A DNA stretch of 64,000 nt from Hymenobacter glacialis (GTDB lineage Bacteria > Bacteroidota > Bacteroidia > Cytophagales > Hymenobacteraceae), in the NCBI RefSeq assembly GCF_001816165.1, contig NZ_MDZC01000010.1, positions 62,001 to 126,000 on the forward strand, read 5' to 3'. Made by a program: the position numbers and the translations under genes. Shown piece after piece: positions 1 to 9,745 of this stretch; position 1 is the stretch's first letter, and the number at the start of each line of letters is the position of its first letter. Under the pieces are notes generated by a model. The model did not search any database, had not been told where the DNA came from, and worked only from the letters and a program-made list of their open reading frames with translations.

Positions 1-2
1 AC

Positions 3-89
3 GAAATGGCCACTTGCGAAAGCTACTTCAGCCGGACTGTCGTGCTCACCCCCAACGGCCAGAAATTACCCCGCACCTACAGATGGTAA
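3..89 (+). CDS. C-terminal fragment of an unknown protein (cut by window start)
   Basis: One frame is open from the window edge to a TAA stop at 87-89 and encodes the last 28 residues of a protein, ending LPRTYRW. The fragment converges on nhaA, which stops 27 bases further on, so a real gene end is plausible here. No family can be named from so short a piece. The neighbouring frames give proline- and arginine-rich translations typical of non-coding frames in GC-rich DNA, which favours this one only weakly. Confidence 0.35.
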   Translation, partial: EMATCESYFSRTVVLTPNGQKLPRTYRW

Positions 90-116
90 ATATGTGCACG
101 TGTCAGGCGCAAGCCC

Positions 117-1430
117 TCACTTTGGCGCGGGCAGCGTGCTGCGCAGCAGCATATAGCCCAGCGCACTGGCGCAGGCAGACCCCACCAGCACAGCCAGCTT
201 GGCCGTGTCGGTATCGGGCGAGTGATGGCCCATGGCCAGCAGGGTGATGAAGATGGACATGGTGAACCCAATGCCCGCCAAAATGCCCACCGCCCACACC
301 TGCCGCCAGTTCACACCGGGCGGCAGCTCGGCCCAGCCCAGGCGCACGGTCAGCCAGCACATGGTTCCAATGCCCAGGGGCTTGCCCACCACCAGCCCCA
401 GCAAAATACCCAGCCCCAATGGTGTAACCAGGCCTTGCACCGCAGTCGGCGCAATTACCAGACTGCTGTTGGCGAAGGCAAACAGAGGAATGACGAAGAA
501 AGCCACCAGCTTGTGCAGCTGGCCCTCCAGGCGCTGGGCCGGGGAGCTGCTGAGGCGGCCCAGCACTTCCATCTCGGCGCTGATGCGGTGTGGGTCGGCA
601 TCTCTCCAGTGAGTTTTGTTGCGTAGCCGACTCAGCTGCTGGTTCAGCTTTTGCAGCATGTCGGGGCGCGGCCGGGTGGCCCGGTAAGGAATGGCCACGG
701 CCAGCAGCACCCCCGCCAGCGTGGTATGAATGCCCGATTCCAGCATAAAGTAAGTAAGCACCACGCCCAGTGGCAGGAAGGCCCACAAGCTACGGAAGCG
801 CAGGTAGTTAAAGAACAGCAACAGGCTCCAGGTCCCAAACGCCAGGTAGAGGTAGTGCAGGTGCAGGGTTTTGGTGTAGAAAATGGCAATAACGATGACG
901 GCCCCCAAATCATCGACGATGGCCAGGGCCGTAAGAAATACCTTGAGACCCAACGGCACACGCGGCCCCAGCAGCTGCAGCATGGCCAGGGCAAAGGCAA
1001 TGTCGGTGGCAATGGGAATGCCCCAGCCGCCGGCCGTGCGGGTGCCATAATTGAAAAGTGTGAACAGCAGCGCCGGCACCAGCATGCCGCCCAGCGCCCC
1101 GGCCATGGGCAGGGCCGCCTGGTGCAGCGAGGCCAGCTCGCCCCCCAGCACTTCGCGCTTGATTTCCAGGCCCACCATCAGAAAAAACAGGGTCATCAGC
1201 CCATCGTTCAGCCAGTCCAGCAGCGTGTGGTCCAGCACCACGTGGTGCAGGGTTATGCGCAGGTGTTCATTCCACACGCCCGGGAAATACTTGGCCGGGC
1301 CCCAGTTGGTATTGGCCAGCAGCAGGGCCAGCGCGGCACTGCCCAGCAGCAGCAGGCAGCTGGCCCCCTGGCTCCGAAAAAAATAGGCGAAAGGCCGTAT
1401 CAGCGGGCGGAAGAATCGGATATTCGGCAT
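117..1430 (-). CDS. nhaA: Na+/H+ antiporter NhaA
   Basis: A 437-residue polytopic inner-membrane protein of the NhaA family, which exchanges cytoplasmic Na+ for external H+ and supports salt and alkaline pH tolerance. Many hydrophobic segments run along the whole length. The sequence TDIAFALA (142-149) and the paired aspartates of IVDDLGA (D173, D174) match the ion-binding aspartates known as D133, D163 and D164 in E. coli. A conserved GIGFTMSIFI lies near the C-terminus. The length is a little above the usual 390-400 residues, mostly as extra loop sequence around residues 250-290. The ATG at 1430 directly precedes a basic leader and the first membrane segment. The gene lies 72 bases downstream of a cation P-type ATPase on the same strand, so the two may be co-transcribed. 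Confidence 0.95.
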   Translation of the reverse strand: MPNIRFFRPLIRPFAYFFRSQGASCLLLLGSAALALLLANTNWGPAKYFPGVWNEHLRITLHHVVLDHTLLDWLNDGLMTLFFLMVGLEIKREVLGGELASLHQAALPMAGALGGMLVPALLFTLFNYGTRTAGGWGIPIATDIAFALAMLQLLGPRVPLGLKVFLTALAIVDDLGAVIVIAIFYTKTLHLHYLYLAFGTWSLLLFFNYLRFRSLWAFLPLGVVLTYFMLESGIHTTLAGVLLAVAIPYRATRPRPDMLQKLNQQLSRLRNKTHWRDADPHRISAEMEVLGRLSSSPAQRLEGQLHKLVAFFVIPLFAFANSSLVIAPTAVQGLVTPLGLGILLGLVVGKPLGIGTMCWLTVRLGWAELPPGVNWRQVWAVGILAGIGFTMSIFITLLAMGHHSPDTDTAKLAVLVGSACASALGYMLLRSTLPAPK

Positions 1431-1502
1431 GGCAATCGGGTAGTAAGCAGCGCCTGTCAGCCAGGTGGCACATTGCGCTGAGCAGGGCGTAAGAAACGCT
1501 AT

Positions 1503-4133
1503 TTAGTTGGCATGGCCAGTTGTTGAGGCTGGGGATGGAAAATGATGTTGCGGCACCGGGGCGTCCCCGCGCCTTCGGATAATGAGCTTCTGGATTTCCA
1601 CCACCCAGAACACCACGCTGGCCACGGCCACGGCAATGCCCAGCTCGGCCAGGGTGAGCGGCTGCGTGCTGAACAGCTCATTGCAGAAAGGCACGTACAG
1701 GATAACCAGGTGCAGGGCCGCGGTGAGCACCACTGCTCCCAACATGGCTTTGTTGGAGAGCAGGCCGAGGCTGAAAATGGAATCGCTCCGCGAACGAATG
1801 GCCAAGGACATGCCCAGCTGGCTAAAGCAAAGCACCGTGAACGCCATGGTTTGCCAGTGCGACAGGCCCTGCCCAAGAGCCCAGGCCTGCGTGGCTATGG
1901 TGAGGCCGCCCACCAGCAGCCCGATGAACAGGATAAACCAGCCCAGGCCGTCGGCGAAAATGGTCTGGCGCGGGTCGATGGGCGGACGCCGCATGCTGTT
2001 CTGCTCCGAGGGCTCGTAGGCCAGGGCCAAACCGGGCAGGCCGTCGGTTATCAGGTTAATCCACAACACGTGAATGGCCAGCAGCGGCACGGGCAAGCCG
2101 AAGAAAGGCGCGCAAAACAAGGCGAATATTTCCCCCGCGCTGCCGGCCAGAATGTAGCGGATGAACTTGAGGATGTTATCGTAGATGCGCCGCCCGTGCC
2201 GCACGGCCTCCACAATGGTCGCAAAGTCGTCGTCGAGCAGAATCATGGCTGAGGCTTCCTTGGCCACTTCCGTGCCGTTGATGCCCATGGCAATGCCAAT
2301 GTCGGCGTTTTTGAGGGCCGGGGCGTCGTTCACGCCGTCGCCGGTCATGGCCACAAACTGCTTACGAGCCTGCAGGGCACTGATGATGCGCAGCTTCTGG
2401 GCCGGGTCTACGCGGGCGTACACGCGCACCTTTTCCACCACCGCCGCAAAGCCGGGCTCGTCCAGTGCCGTCAGCTCGGGGCCGGTAATCACCAGCTCGG
2501 CATCGGAAGAAATGATGCCCAGCTTCTCGGCTATGGCCTTGGCCGTGAGCTTGTGGTCGCCGGTAATCATGACGGGGATAATGCCGGCCGTTTTGCACTC
2601 GGCCACAGCCTGGCGGGCCTCCTCACGGGGCGGGTCCATCAGGCTGGCAAAGCCCAGGAACGTGAGGCCAGTTTCCACGGTAGCCGGCGTGAGGTCGGCC
2701 GGTAGTTCGGGCAGCAATTTACCACCGTAGGCCAGCACCCGATAGCCCTGCGCGGCCTGCGCATCGACCCGCTGCTGCAGGTCGGAAATGCTGGCCTGCT
2801 GGCTATCGGTAAGTTTAATATAGAGGGAGCCGGCGGCCCCTTTGGTGAGCACCAGCACGCCCTGTGCGGTTTGGTGCAGCGTGGTCATGCACTTGCGGTC
2901 CGAGTCGAAGGGCAGCTCGGCCACACGCGGAAACAGTTCTTCCAGCGCAGGACGGGCATGGTCTTGCTCGGTCGCGTACCGGGCCAGGGCCACTTCGGTG
3001 GAGTCGCCCAGCCACTGGTTGTCGGCGTCGCAGGCGGCGTCGGTATTTAGGGCCATGGCCGTGAGCAGGGCGTTGCGGTCGCCCAGGCCGGGCAGCGCTA
3101 CCCCGGGCACTTCGTAGAGGTCCTGCACCGTCATCTGGTTGAGGGTGAGCGTGCCGGTTTTATCGGTGCAGATGTAGGTAACCGAGCCCAGCGTTTCCAC
3201 GGCGGGCAGCTTGCGGATGAGGGCGTGGCTCTTCATCAGCCGACCCGCCCCCAGCGCCAGCGACACGGTGACCAGCGCCGGCAGCGCTTCGGGCAGCGCC
3301 GCAATGGCCAGCGAGATGGACACCAGCACCAATTCTTCCCACCCATCGCCCCGCAGCCAGCCCACCCCAAAAAACAGTCCCCCCACCGCCAGCGCCACCA
3401 CCGACAGGCGCTTGCCCAGCGTGGCCAGCCGCTTCTGCAGGGGCGTCAGCATCTCGGGCGTCTGGATGAGGGCGGCAATTTTACCCAGCTCGGTGTGCAT
3501 GCCGGTGGCCACCACGTAGGCCGTGGCCCGGCCGTTGGTAACGGACGTGCCCTTGTAGCCCAGGTTGAGCCGGTCGCCCAGTGGGTATTCGCCGGGCGGC
3601 AGCGCCTCGGTGTTTTTTTCCACGTTCGTCGATTCGCCGGTCAGCGACGACTCGTCCACTTTCAGCGCGTGGGTTTCCAGAAAGCGCACATCGGCCGGAA
3701 TCACGTTGCCGGCTTCCAGCAGCACCACGTCGCCGGGCACCAGCTCAGCAGTGGGCACCTGCTGCGGCTGGCCGTCGCGCAGCACCAGCGCGTGGCTGGC
3801 GGCCATGTTTTGGAGGGCCTCCATGGCTTTGTCGGCCCGGTATTCCTGCACAAACCCGATGACGGCGTTCAGCACCACAATGGCCAGAATGACGTAGGCC
3901 GACTTGGCTTCGCCAATGAGCACCGACACCCCGGCTGCGGCTATCAGCACCAGAATCATCACATCGGCCAGCTGGTGGAGCAGCAGCTGCCACATGGTCT
4001 TTTTCTGCGCGTCTTCCAGCCGGTTGGGGCCGTGCTCGGCCAGGCGCTGCTTCGCCGTGGCCGCATCGAGGCCGGCTGGCGAAGCCATTAGCGCAGCGGC
4101 CACATCGGCCACGGGGGTCAGGTAGTACTCCAT
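1503..4133 (-). CDS. P-type cation-transporting ATPase (type II, PacL/Ca2+-like)
   Basis: An 876-residue ATP-driven cation pump of the inner membrane. It has the N-terminal cation-ATPase domain, an actuator domain with SLTGES, the phosphorylation site DKTGTLT with the phosphoacceptor at D324, and the hinge GDGVNDAPALKNADIG near residue 598, followed by a C-terminal bundle of membrane helices. The M4 ion-site motif reads PEALP rather than the PEGLP of classical calcium pumps, so the transported ion (Ca2+, Mn2+ or another) is not settled by sequence. I place the start at MEYYLTP (4133). The 24 codons upstream that stay open do not resemble the family. It lies upstream of nhaA on the same strand, which suggests a shared role in ion homeostasis. 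Confidence 0.92.
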   Translation of the reverse strand: MEYYLTPVADVAAALMASPAGLDAATAKQRLAEHGPNRLEDAQKKTMWQLLLHQLADVMILVLIAAAGVSVLIGEAKSAYVILAIVVLNAVIGFVQEYRADKAMEALQNMAASHALVLRDGQPQQVPTAELVPGDVVLLEAGNVIPADVRFLETHALKVDESSLTGESTNVEKNTEALPPGEYPLGDRLNLGYKGTSVTNGRATAYVVATGMHTELGKIAALIQTPEMLTPLQKRLATLGKRLSVVALAVGGLFFGVGWLRGDGWEELVLVSISLAIAALPEALPALVTVSLALGAGRLMKSHALIRKLPAVETLGSVTYICTDKTGTLTLNQMTVQDLYEVPGVALPGLGDRNALLTAMALNTDAACDADNQWLGDSTEVALARYATEQDHARPALEELFPRVAELPFDSDRKCMTTLHQTAQGVLVLTKGAAGSLYIKLTDSQQASISDLQQRVDAQAAQGYRVLAYGGKLLPELPADLTPATVETGLTFLGFASLMDPPREEARQAVAECKTAGIIPVMITGDHKLTAKAIAEKLGIISSDAELVITGPELTALDEPGFAAVVEKVRVYARVDPAQKLRIISALQARKQFVAMTGDGVNDAPALKNADIGIAMGINGTEVAKEASAMILLDDDFATIVEAVRHGRRIYDNILKFIRYILAGSAGEIFALFCAPFFGLPVPLLAIHVLWINLITDGLPGLALAYEPSEQNSMRRPPIDPRQTIFADGLGWFILFIGLLVGGLTIATQAWALGQGLSHWQTMAFTVLCFSQLGMSLAIRSRSDSIFSLGLLSNKAMLGAVVLTAALHLVILYVPFCNELFSTQPLTLAELGIAVAVASVVFWVVEIQKLIIRRRGDAPVPQHHFPSPASTTGHAN

Positions 4134-4479
4134 AAGGAGGCGTTGATAGAATGATTTAGGCAACCATGCCCGCGCCGTAAGGGCGCCGTGCATGGCCGGC
4201 TGCAACGCGGCCAGCGGCCCTACGCCGCTCGTTGTCTGGTATACGCAGGCCGGGGTGCTGGAGTCGCGCGTGGCGCCAAGAAGGGCGAGTTGGGCAGTAC
4301 CCCTCGCTTGCCAGGTGCGTCTATCCGCCGGGAATGAGGCAAGTTACTGCTTTGCGCCATTCATCAGGTGCGGCAGCACGCCCAGGGAATAAGGGTGTCG
4401 GGGCAGATTTATGCAATGGTGGTGAACATTGGCACCGGCACATTTGAAACATCAGCCCTAATGATGGTTTGACCGCCGC
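4134..4479. other. 346-base intergenic region, no gene seen
   Basis: This lies upstream of the P-type ATPase gene and downstream of the unknown gene at 4480-5073. Open frames here are short and lack family resemblance. The only structure I see is a small imperfect hairpin near 4164-4197, where CCATGC pairs with GCATGG. It presumably holds the ATPase promoter, but there is no exact TAnnTTTG element. Confidence 0.5.
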
Positions 4480-5073
4480 TTACAACTGCCACTTGCAGTA
4501 CACCGTGTATGTCTGGGGATGCAGGGAATAGATAAGCGCATCTGGAAGCTGAAATTGCCCCATGCCATAATTCAGCGTGGTAAAGGTTTCTGCGCCGGTC
4601 TCAAATTCCATCAGCTGCCACAGGAGGACATTCCCCGAGTTCTTTTTTAGACTGAACGGATTAACGGCGTAACTCAACCGCCAGTCCTCAGATTGACGGA
4701 ACCTGAACTGCCGGCTCTCGCCTTCTTTTAACTGCGCCAAACTGCGCAGGATAACGGGCGAGGCACGAATGTAATTGGGGCTGAGCCACAGGTCGGTACC
4801 ATGCCCGTGAAGGTAGTGCCAGATGATTTTCCCTCCTTCCGGGAAAAATAAGCGCCCACCACCTGCAATGCCCGTGTACAGGAGCTGACACTGGATTCCA
4901 TCCCACCAAGTCAGTTGCTGCTGCTCCCGCCGCTGGTTCATGGCAGCGAAGTGAGCCGTTAGCGCCTGGTCGAGCAACCGCCCAGCCGGCGAAGCCAGCA
5001 ACAAACCCGTCCCTAAACTGAGCAAGGCGGCACTCAAAACACCAATTCGTACGACCCGCTTAATCCAACTCAT
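4480..5073 (-). CDS. Hypothetical membrane-anchored protein
   Basis: A 197-residue protein that I do not recognise. The N-terminus (MSWIKRVVRIGVLSAALLSL, continuing hydrophobic to about residue 28) is a signal anchor or uncleaved signal peptide with positive charges first, so the rest should face the periplasm. The remaining 165 residues are mixed in character, with many aromatic residues and no cysteine pair or catalytic motif that I can name. The start is ATG. The G+C content looks lower than in the adjacent genes. It stands alone between the ATPase and alanine dehydrogenase genes, with over 100 bases on each side. Confidence 0.7.
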   Translation of the reverse strand: MSWIKRVVRIGVLSAALLSLGTGLLLASPAGRLLDQALTAHFAAMNQRREQQQLTWWDGIQCQLLYTGIAGGGRLFFPEGGKIIWHYLHGHGTDLWLSPNYIRASPVILRSLAQLKEGESRQFRFRQSEDWRLSYAVNPFSLKKNSGNVLLWQLMEFETGAETFTTLNYGMGQFQLPDALIYSLHPQTYTVYCKWQL

Positions 5074-5194
5074 AAAGCCACCCGAGTAAAGCGCTGATAA
5101 GATGAGCTGGCTGGACGCTTATGCAAAGTAGACCAGTCAAAAGCAAAGTCAATATAAGAACCCAAGCACTGCGATGAGACGCTGCCCCTCCTCC

Positions 5195-6421
5195 CTAATT
5201 CCGCACCGCAATCAGCAACCCAAGCTCCTTGTAGCGCATGTTGAACTTCTTGGCAATCATGGAATTAGTCAGCGAGCCGCGGTAAATGTAGACGCCGCTG
5301 CGGAAATGCTCGTTCGTAAAGAGCACCTCGTTGATGCCGCCGTGCTGGCTGATTTCCTGCAGGATGGGCGTGAAGATGTTGCTCAGGGCGTTGGTGGCGG
5401 TGCGGGGCACGCGCGAGGCGATGTTGGGCACGCAGTAGTGCACCACGTCGTACTTGCGGAACACGGGCTTGCTGTGGCTCGTCATCTCGCTGGTCTCGAA
5501 GCAGCCGCCCTGGTCGATGCTCACGTCGATGACGATGGAACCGGGCGCCATGCTGGCCACCATTTCCTCGCTCACCATGAAGGGAATGCGGCCGTCCTCC
5601 ACCGTCAGGGCCCCGATGACCACGTCGGCCCGCCGGATTTGCTGGCTCAGGGCATACGTATCCAGCGTGCTGGTGTAGAGCTGCATGCCCAGGTTGTGCT
5701 TGAGGCGACGCAGCTTATAGAGGTGGTTATCAAATACCTTCACTTCAGCCCCAAGGCCGGTGGCGGCGCGGGCGGCGTACTCGGCCACCGTGCCCGCCCC
5801 CAGAATGACCACCTGCGACGGCGGCACACCCGTAATGCCCCCTAGGATGATGCCCTTGCCCTCGTTGGAACGGGCCAGGTACTCAGCCGCAATCAGCATG
5901 ACCGTGGAGCCGGCTATTTCGCTCATGGCGCGCACCACGGGGCGGGCGCCGCTGGGGTCTTTCATCAGCTCGAAGCCGATGGCGTTGATTTTCTTGCGGG
6001 CCAGGGCCATGATGTACTCCTGGGTCATGGAGCCCATCTGCAGGGCCGAAATCAGGGTCTGGCCAGGGTGCAGCAGCTCAATTTCTTCGAGCGTGGGCGG
6101 GGCCACTTTTAGCAGCACGTCGGCCTTGAATACTTCCTCGGGTGAGTAGGCAATCTGGGCGCCGGCCTCGGAAAAGGCGTGGTCGGCGTACTTGCTGGGC
6201 TCGCCGGCACCGGCTTCCATCACTACTTCGTGGCCTTCGTTCACGAGGTGCTGCACGGCTTCGGGCGTCAGGCCGATGCGGTTTTCCTGCAGGGAAGTCT
6301 CCCGCGGCAGGCCGATGAACAGCTTGCGCTTGCGCGTTTCCACGGCCAGCATCGATTCCTGGGTGAAATAGGCGCGGCTCGTGGCCAAAGACTCAAAACC
6401 GGAAGGTAGCTGTTCGGCCAT
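5195..6421 (-). CDS. ald: Alanine dehydrogenase
   Basis: A 408-residue cytoplasmic enzyme that converts L-alanine and NAD+ to pyruvate, ammonia and NADH. The N-terminal domain has GLPRETSLQENRIGLTPE (38-55) and KVAPP (105-109). The Rossmann domain carries VVILGAGTVAEYA (204-216). The C-terminal part has DVSIDQGGCFETS and HYCVPNIASRVPRTAT, both strong family signatures. The first 25 residues vary in this family, so a start at the internal methionine before LAVETRKRK is possible, but ATG at 6421 is well placed. The next gene upstream on the same strand is tsaE. In many Bacteroidetes ald, tsaE and porX are neighbours, so this is a partly kept ancestral order. Confidence 0.93.
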   Translation of the reverse strand: MAEQLPSGFESLATSRAYFTQESMLAVETRKRKLFIGLPRETSLQENRIGLTPEAVQHLVNEGHEVVMEAGAGEPSKYADHAFSEAGAQIAYSPEEVFKADVLLKVAPPTLEEIELLHPGQTLISALQMGSMTQEYIMALARKKINAIGFELMKDPSGARPVVRAMSEIAGSTVMLIAAEYLARSNEGKGIILGGITGVPPSQVVILGAGTVAEYAARAATGLGAEVKVFDNHLYKLRRLKHNLGMQLYTSTLDTYALSQQIRRADVVIGALTVEDGRIPFMVSEEMVASMAPGSIVIDVSIDQGGCFETSEMTSHSKPVFRKYDVVHYCVPNIASRVPRTATNALSNIFTPILQEISQHGGINEVLFTNEHFRSGVYIYRGSLTNSMIAKKFNMRYKELGLLIAVRN

Positions 6422-6513
6422 AGCTTGGATAGAATTAGAACTTATTAATTACTGGTTAGTAATGAGTGCTTTGGGCATCGTTTACCAACCTTTAATCAAC
6501 CAATTTCTGATTC

Positions 6514-6951
6514 TTAATTTATAATTTTCAAGTGAATCTCACGGGCTTCGGCGCTCAGCACGTCAATGCGGACTTCGAGTCGGGGCGTGGGCAATAACTC
6601 CGCCACCCGGGCGGGCCATTCCACCAAACAAAGATACCCGGAATCGAGGTACTCGGAAGCGCCAATTCGCACTGCTTCGTCGATGGAATCAATTCGATAG
6701 AAATCAAAGTGAAAAACGGGCTTATTGTCACCGTCGCGGTACTCGTTTACCAGGGCAAACGTGGGGCTGCTCACTTCATCGGCCACGCCCAGGGGCTGGG
6801 CCAGAGCCCGAATAAGGGTGGTTTTGCCGGCGCCCATCTCCCCTTCCAGGGCTATTACGCGGCAGTCGGCTTGGGCAATGGCCGCGTGGAGCTGCCGGGC
6901 AGCTGCCGGCAGGTGGGCCAGGGTGGGTACAACAATGGTTTGGGGGAACAT
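6514..6951 (-). CDS. tsaE: tRNA threonylcarbamoyladenosine biosynthesis ATPase TsaE
   Basis: A 145-residue cytoplasmic P-loop ATPase that works with TsaB and TsaD to place t6A at position 37 of ANN-decoding tRNAs. The Walker A motif GEMGAGKTT is at 37-45, followed by the family segment SPTFALVNEY and the FHFDFYRI strand, and then the EWPARVAELLP region near the C-terminus. The length is typical of the family. It ends 92 bases before ald on the same strand. The spacer between them is AT-rich and contains degenerate ATTACT/AGTAAT inverted elements. Confidence 0.93.
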   Translation of the reverse strand: MFPQTIVVPTLAHLPAAARQLHAAIAQADCRVIALEGEMGAGKTTLIRALAQPLGVADEVSSPTFALVNEYRDGDNKPVFHFDFYRIDSIDEAVRIGASEYLDSGYLCLVEWPARVAELLPTPRLEVRIDVLSAEAREIHLKIIN

Positions 6952-7169
6952 GCAGCGAAATTACCCGTTGCGGCCGAGATGCCCGCCTGCGCTTTTGGAT
7001 TATCGCCGCCTATCCAGCACCTTTACACTTCAGGTTCGGGCTTAACCCATTCAGGACAAGAGATAATCGCGGCGCTGGCAATTCCCTAGCGGGCAGCCCG
7101 GCCGTAAATTTATCGTTCGCCCCAGCCCGGTTCTATTTGCGCCTTCTACTTCTACCCAGTACTTCGTTC

Positions 7170-9638
7170 ATGCCCTACGTTGCCCCGGCCCGGCCTGGCT
7201 TTGCGCCCCATACCTATTTGCGTTGGTCGTTGCTGAGCCTGGTGCTCGCTGCGCCGTTCTCGCTGCTGGCCCAGTCGCGGCCCGCCCTCACGGGCACCGT
7301 GGCCGGCACCACCGGCGCGCCCATCGAATACGCCACCATCACCCTGCACCGCGCCGCTGATTCTGCAGTTGTCAAAACGGAGTTCAGCGACGGGCAGGGC
7401 GGTTTCCGCATCGAAGCCGCGAGTGGCCGCTACCTGGTTTCGGCGGCGCAAGTGGGTTTTGAGCGGTACTGGAGCCCGGTGCTGGCCCTGCCCGCCGAAG
7501 GCCTGACGCTGGGAGCCATAAAGCTAACCGCCAGCCAGGCCACGGCTCTGAAGGAAGTGAAAGTGAAAGGCCGCAAGCCGCAGTTTGAGCGCCTAGCCGA
7601 CCGCACCATTGTGAACGTGGCCGACAGCCCCCTTTCGGCCGGGGCCACTACCCTGGACGTGCTGGGCCGCTCGCCGGGCGTGACCCTGGGCGCGGGCGAC
7701 AACCTTAGCCTGCGCGGCCGGCAGGGCGTGCTGGTGGTTATCGACGGCAAGCGCCAGCCCATGAGCGGCATTGAACTGGCCGAATACCTACGGGCCCTCC
7801 CCGCCGAGCAAGTCCAAAGCATTGAGCTCATCACCAACCCGCCCGTGCAGTACGACGCCCAGGGCGGAGCCGGGGTCATTGCCATCAACCTCAAAAAAGA
7901 CCAGCGCCTGGGCACCAACGGCAGCGCCAACGCCAGCTATGGCCGCGGCGAATACGGCAAGTTCACGAGCGGCCTGTCCCTGAACCACCGCAGCAAAAAG
8001 GTGAACGTGTTTGGCAACTATGCTTATACCAACCGCGACGGCTTTATCCGGCTGGATTTGGACCGGCACTTTCTCGCGGGGCCGCAGCAGGTGGCCGCCA
8101 GGGTTGTAATAGACAATGAGCGACTCACGGAACTGCGGTCGCACACCGGGCGGGTGGGGCTGGACTTTGCGCCTACCAAAAGAACCACGCTGGGCGTGTC
8201 GGTGTCCGGGCTAGCCAGCCAGACGGATAGCCGCATCGACAGCAAAGCGCAGTTTTACGGGCCGGCCGGTGAACCCACCACCCGCTATACCTCCCTCGGC
8301 AACCAGGACGTGGACCGGCCCAACGGCGCGGCCAACCTGAACCTGCGCCACGCGTTTGCCGACTCTGCCACGGCCCGCACGCTGGCCGCCGACGCCGACT
8401 ACGCCCGCTACCGCACCACCCGGCTGCTGGCCCTTATCAGCCTCTTCGAGCAGCCCGCCCGCCCCGCTGCCCTGCTCGACGGGGACCAGCGCAGCCTTCT
8501 CACCATCCAGTCGGTGAAGGTGGATTTCAGCGAGCCCCTGCCCCACCGCGCCCGCCTGGAAGCCGGCGCCAAAGTGACGCAGGTGACGTCCGACAACGAC
8601 GTGGCATTTGTGCGAACCACCCGCGACGTGGCGGTACTTGACCCTGCCATCTCGAACCGGTTTCGCTACGATGAAAACGTGAACGCAGCCTACCTGAACC
8701 TCAAGGGCAAGGTGGCCGGCAACGCCCTGCAAGTGGGCGTGCGGGCCGAACAAACCAACACCCTGGCGGAGGTGGAAGGCGGCACGTCGCGGGAGCGGCA
8801 CTACCTGCAGCTGTTCCCGAGCGCCTCGCTGCAGCGCAAGCTCAGCGAGCGCCACGCCTTGGTTATGTCCCTGGCCCGGCGCATCGACCGGCCCAGCTAC
8901 GCGCAGTTGAACCCGCTGCGTGAATACTTGGATGCCACTTCTTACCGGGCCGGCAACCCCGACCTGGTGCCCCAGACCAGCTACAACTTCGAGGTGTCGC
9001 ACACCTACCGCCAGAAGTTTACCACCGCCCTGGCCTACGCCCGCACCGACCGGCCCTTCGTGAACGCGGTGCAGCCCTCGGACGATGGCGGGCGCATTGT
9101 GGTGAACCGCGACGTGAACCTGAGCACGCAGCACCTTTACACCCTCACCCTGGCCGCCCCGCTGGAGCTCACAAAATGGTGGACGCTGTACGCCAACGGC
9201 TTTTTCTACTACAACCGCTACCAGGGCCAGCTCTCCAACACTCGCCTCAACCGGGGCCAGGTGGCATGCAACCTCACCGCCAACAACAGCTTCACGCTGC
9301 CCAACGGCTGGTCGGCGGACCTGAATGCCTTTTACGAATCGCGCGAAGTGTACGGGTTCCAGCTGGTCAGGCCGCGGGGCCAGGTAGCGGCCGGCGTGCA
9401 AAAAAGCCTTTGGAAAAAGCAAGGGACTTTCCGGCTGAATGTGGCCGACGTATTCTACACCACGCCCGTCACGGCCACCTCCACTTTTATCAATTTCACC
9501 GAAACCTTCACCACTGCCCAGGATAACCGCGTGGTGACGGCCGCCCTCACCTACCGCTTCGGCAACAGCAAAGTAGCCAGCGCCCGCCGACGAGCCGCCG
9601 GCGCCGAGGAAGAGCTGCGTCGCGCTGCCGGGCAGTAA
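7170..9638 (+). CDS. TonB-dependent receptor-like outer membrane beta-barrel protein
   Basis: An 822-residue outer membrane protein of the TonB-dependent receptor superfamily (outer-membrane beta-barrel type, OMP_b-brl_3-like). After a signal peptide ending SLLAQ, a carboxypeptidase-regulatory-like beta-sandwich (about 35-110) leads to a plug domain. The plug includes TTLDVLGRSPGV, LRGRQGVLVVIDGKRQP and IELITNPPVQYDAQGGAGVIAI. The rest is rich in alternating aromatic strands expected of a beta-barrel. The first open codon is TTG at 7137, but ATG at 7170 gives a normal signal peptide. No SusD partner follows, so it is not a typical polysaccharide utilisation pair, and the substrate is unknown. 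It is divergent from tsaE. Confidence 0.88.
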   Translation: MPYVAPARPGFAPHTYLRWSLLSLVLAAPFSLLAQSRPALTGTVAGTTGAPIEYATITLHRAADSAVVKTEFSDGQGGFRIEAASGRYLVSAAQVGFERYWSPVLALPAEGLTLGAIKLTASQATALKEVKVKGRKPQFERLADRTIVNVADSPLSAGATTLDVLGRSPGVTLGAGDNLSLRGRQGVLVVIDGKRQPMSGIELAEYLRALPAEQVQSIELITNPPVQYDAQGGAGVIAINLKKDQRLGTNGSANASYGRGEYGKFTSGLSLNHRSKKVNVFGNYAYTNRDGFIRLDLDRHFLAGPQQVAARVVIDNERLTELRSHTGRVGLDFAPTKRTTLGVSVSGLASQTDSRIDSKAQFYGPAGEPTTRYTSLGNQDVDRPNGAANLNLRHAFADSATARTLAADADYARYRTTRLLALISLFEQPARPAALLDGDQRSLLTIQSVKVDFSEPLPHRARLEAGAKVTQVTSDNDVAFVRTTRDVAVLDPAISNRFRYDENVNAAYLNLKGKVAGNALQVGVRAEQTNTLAEVEGGTSRERHYLQLFPSASLQRKLSERHALVMSLARRIDRPSYAQLNPLREYLDATSYRAGNPDLVPQTSYNFEVSHTYRQKFTTALAYARTDRPFVNAVQPSDDGGRIVVNRDVNLSTQHLYTLTLAAPLELTKWWTLYANGFFYYNRYQGQLSNTRLNRGQVACNLTANNSFTLPNGWSADLNAFYESREVYGFQLVRPRGQVAAGVQKSLWKKQGTFRLNVADVFYTTPVTATSTFINFTETFTTAQDNRVVTAALTYRFGNSKVASARRRAAGAEEELRRAAGQ

Positions 9639-9701
9639 TAGTTCGCAGTTACAGCGGGGCAGAGACGCGACATCTTCAGGGTACTTCGTGCACGGTCTAA
9701 T

Positions 9702-9709
9702 TACCTTTG
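9702..9709 (+). promoter_or_regulatory. -7 promoter element (TACCTTTG) for the aminotransferase gene
   Basis: An exact match to the Bacteroidetes -7 consensus TAnnTTTG. It is 36 bases before the chosen ATG at 9746. No TTG is visible at the -33 position. Confidence 0.5.
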
Positions 9710-9745
9710 TGGGCCGAGGTGGCAATTTATTTTCTGTTTTCCTTC

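Noticed and set aside
4131..4140. AAGGAGG next to the ATPase start codon as a Shine-Dalgarno site
   Set aside because: The motif is on the plus strand while the gene is on the minus strand, so the mRNA would contain CCTCCTT and not AAGGAGG.
9707..9745. An earlier start for the aminotransferase
   Set aside because: The extra 13 residues overlap the -7 element and are not family-like. ATG 9746 fits better.
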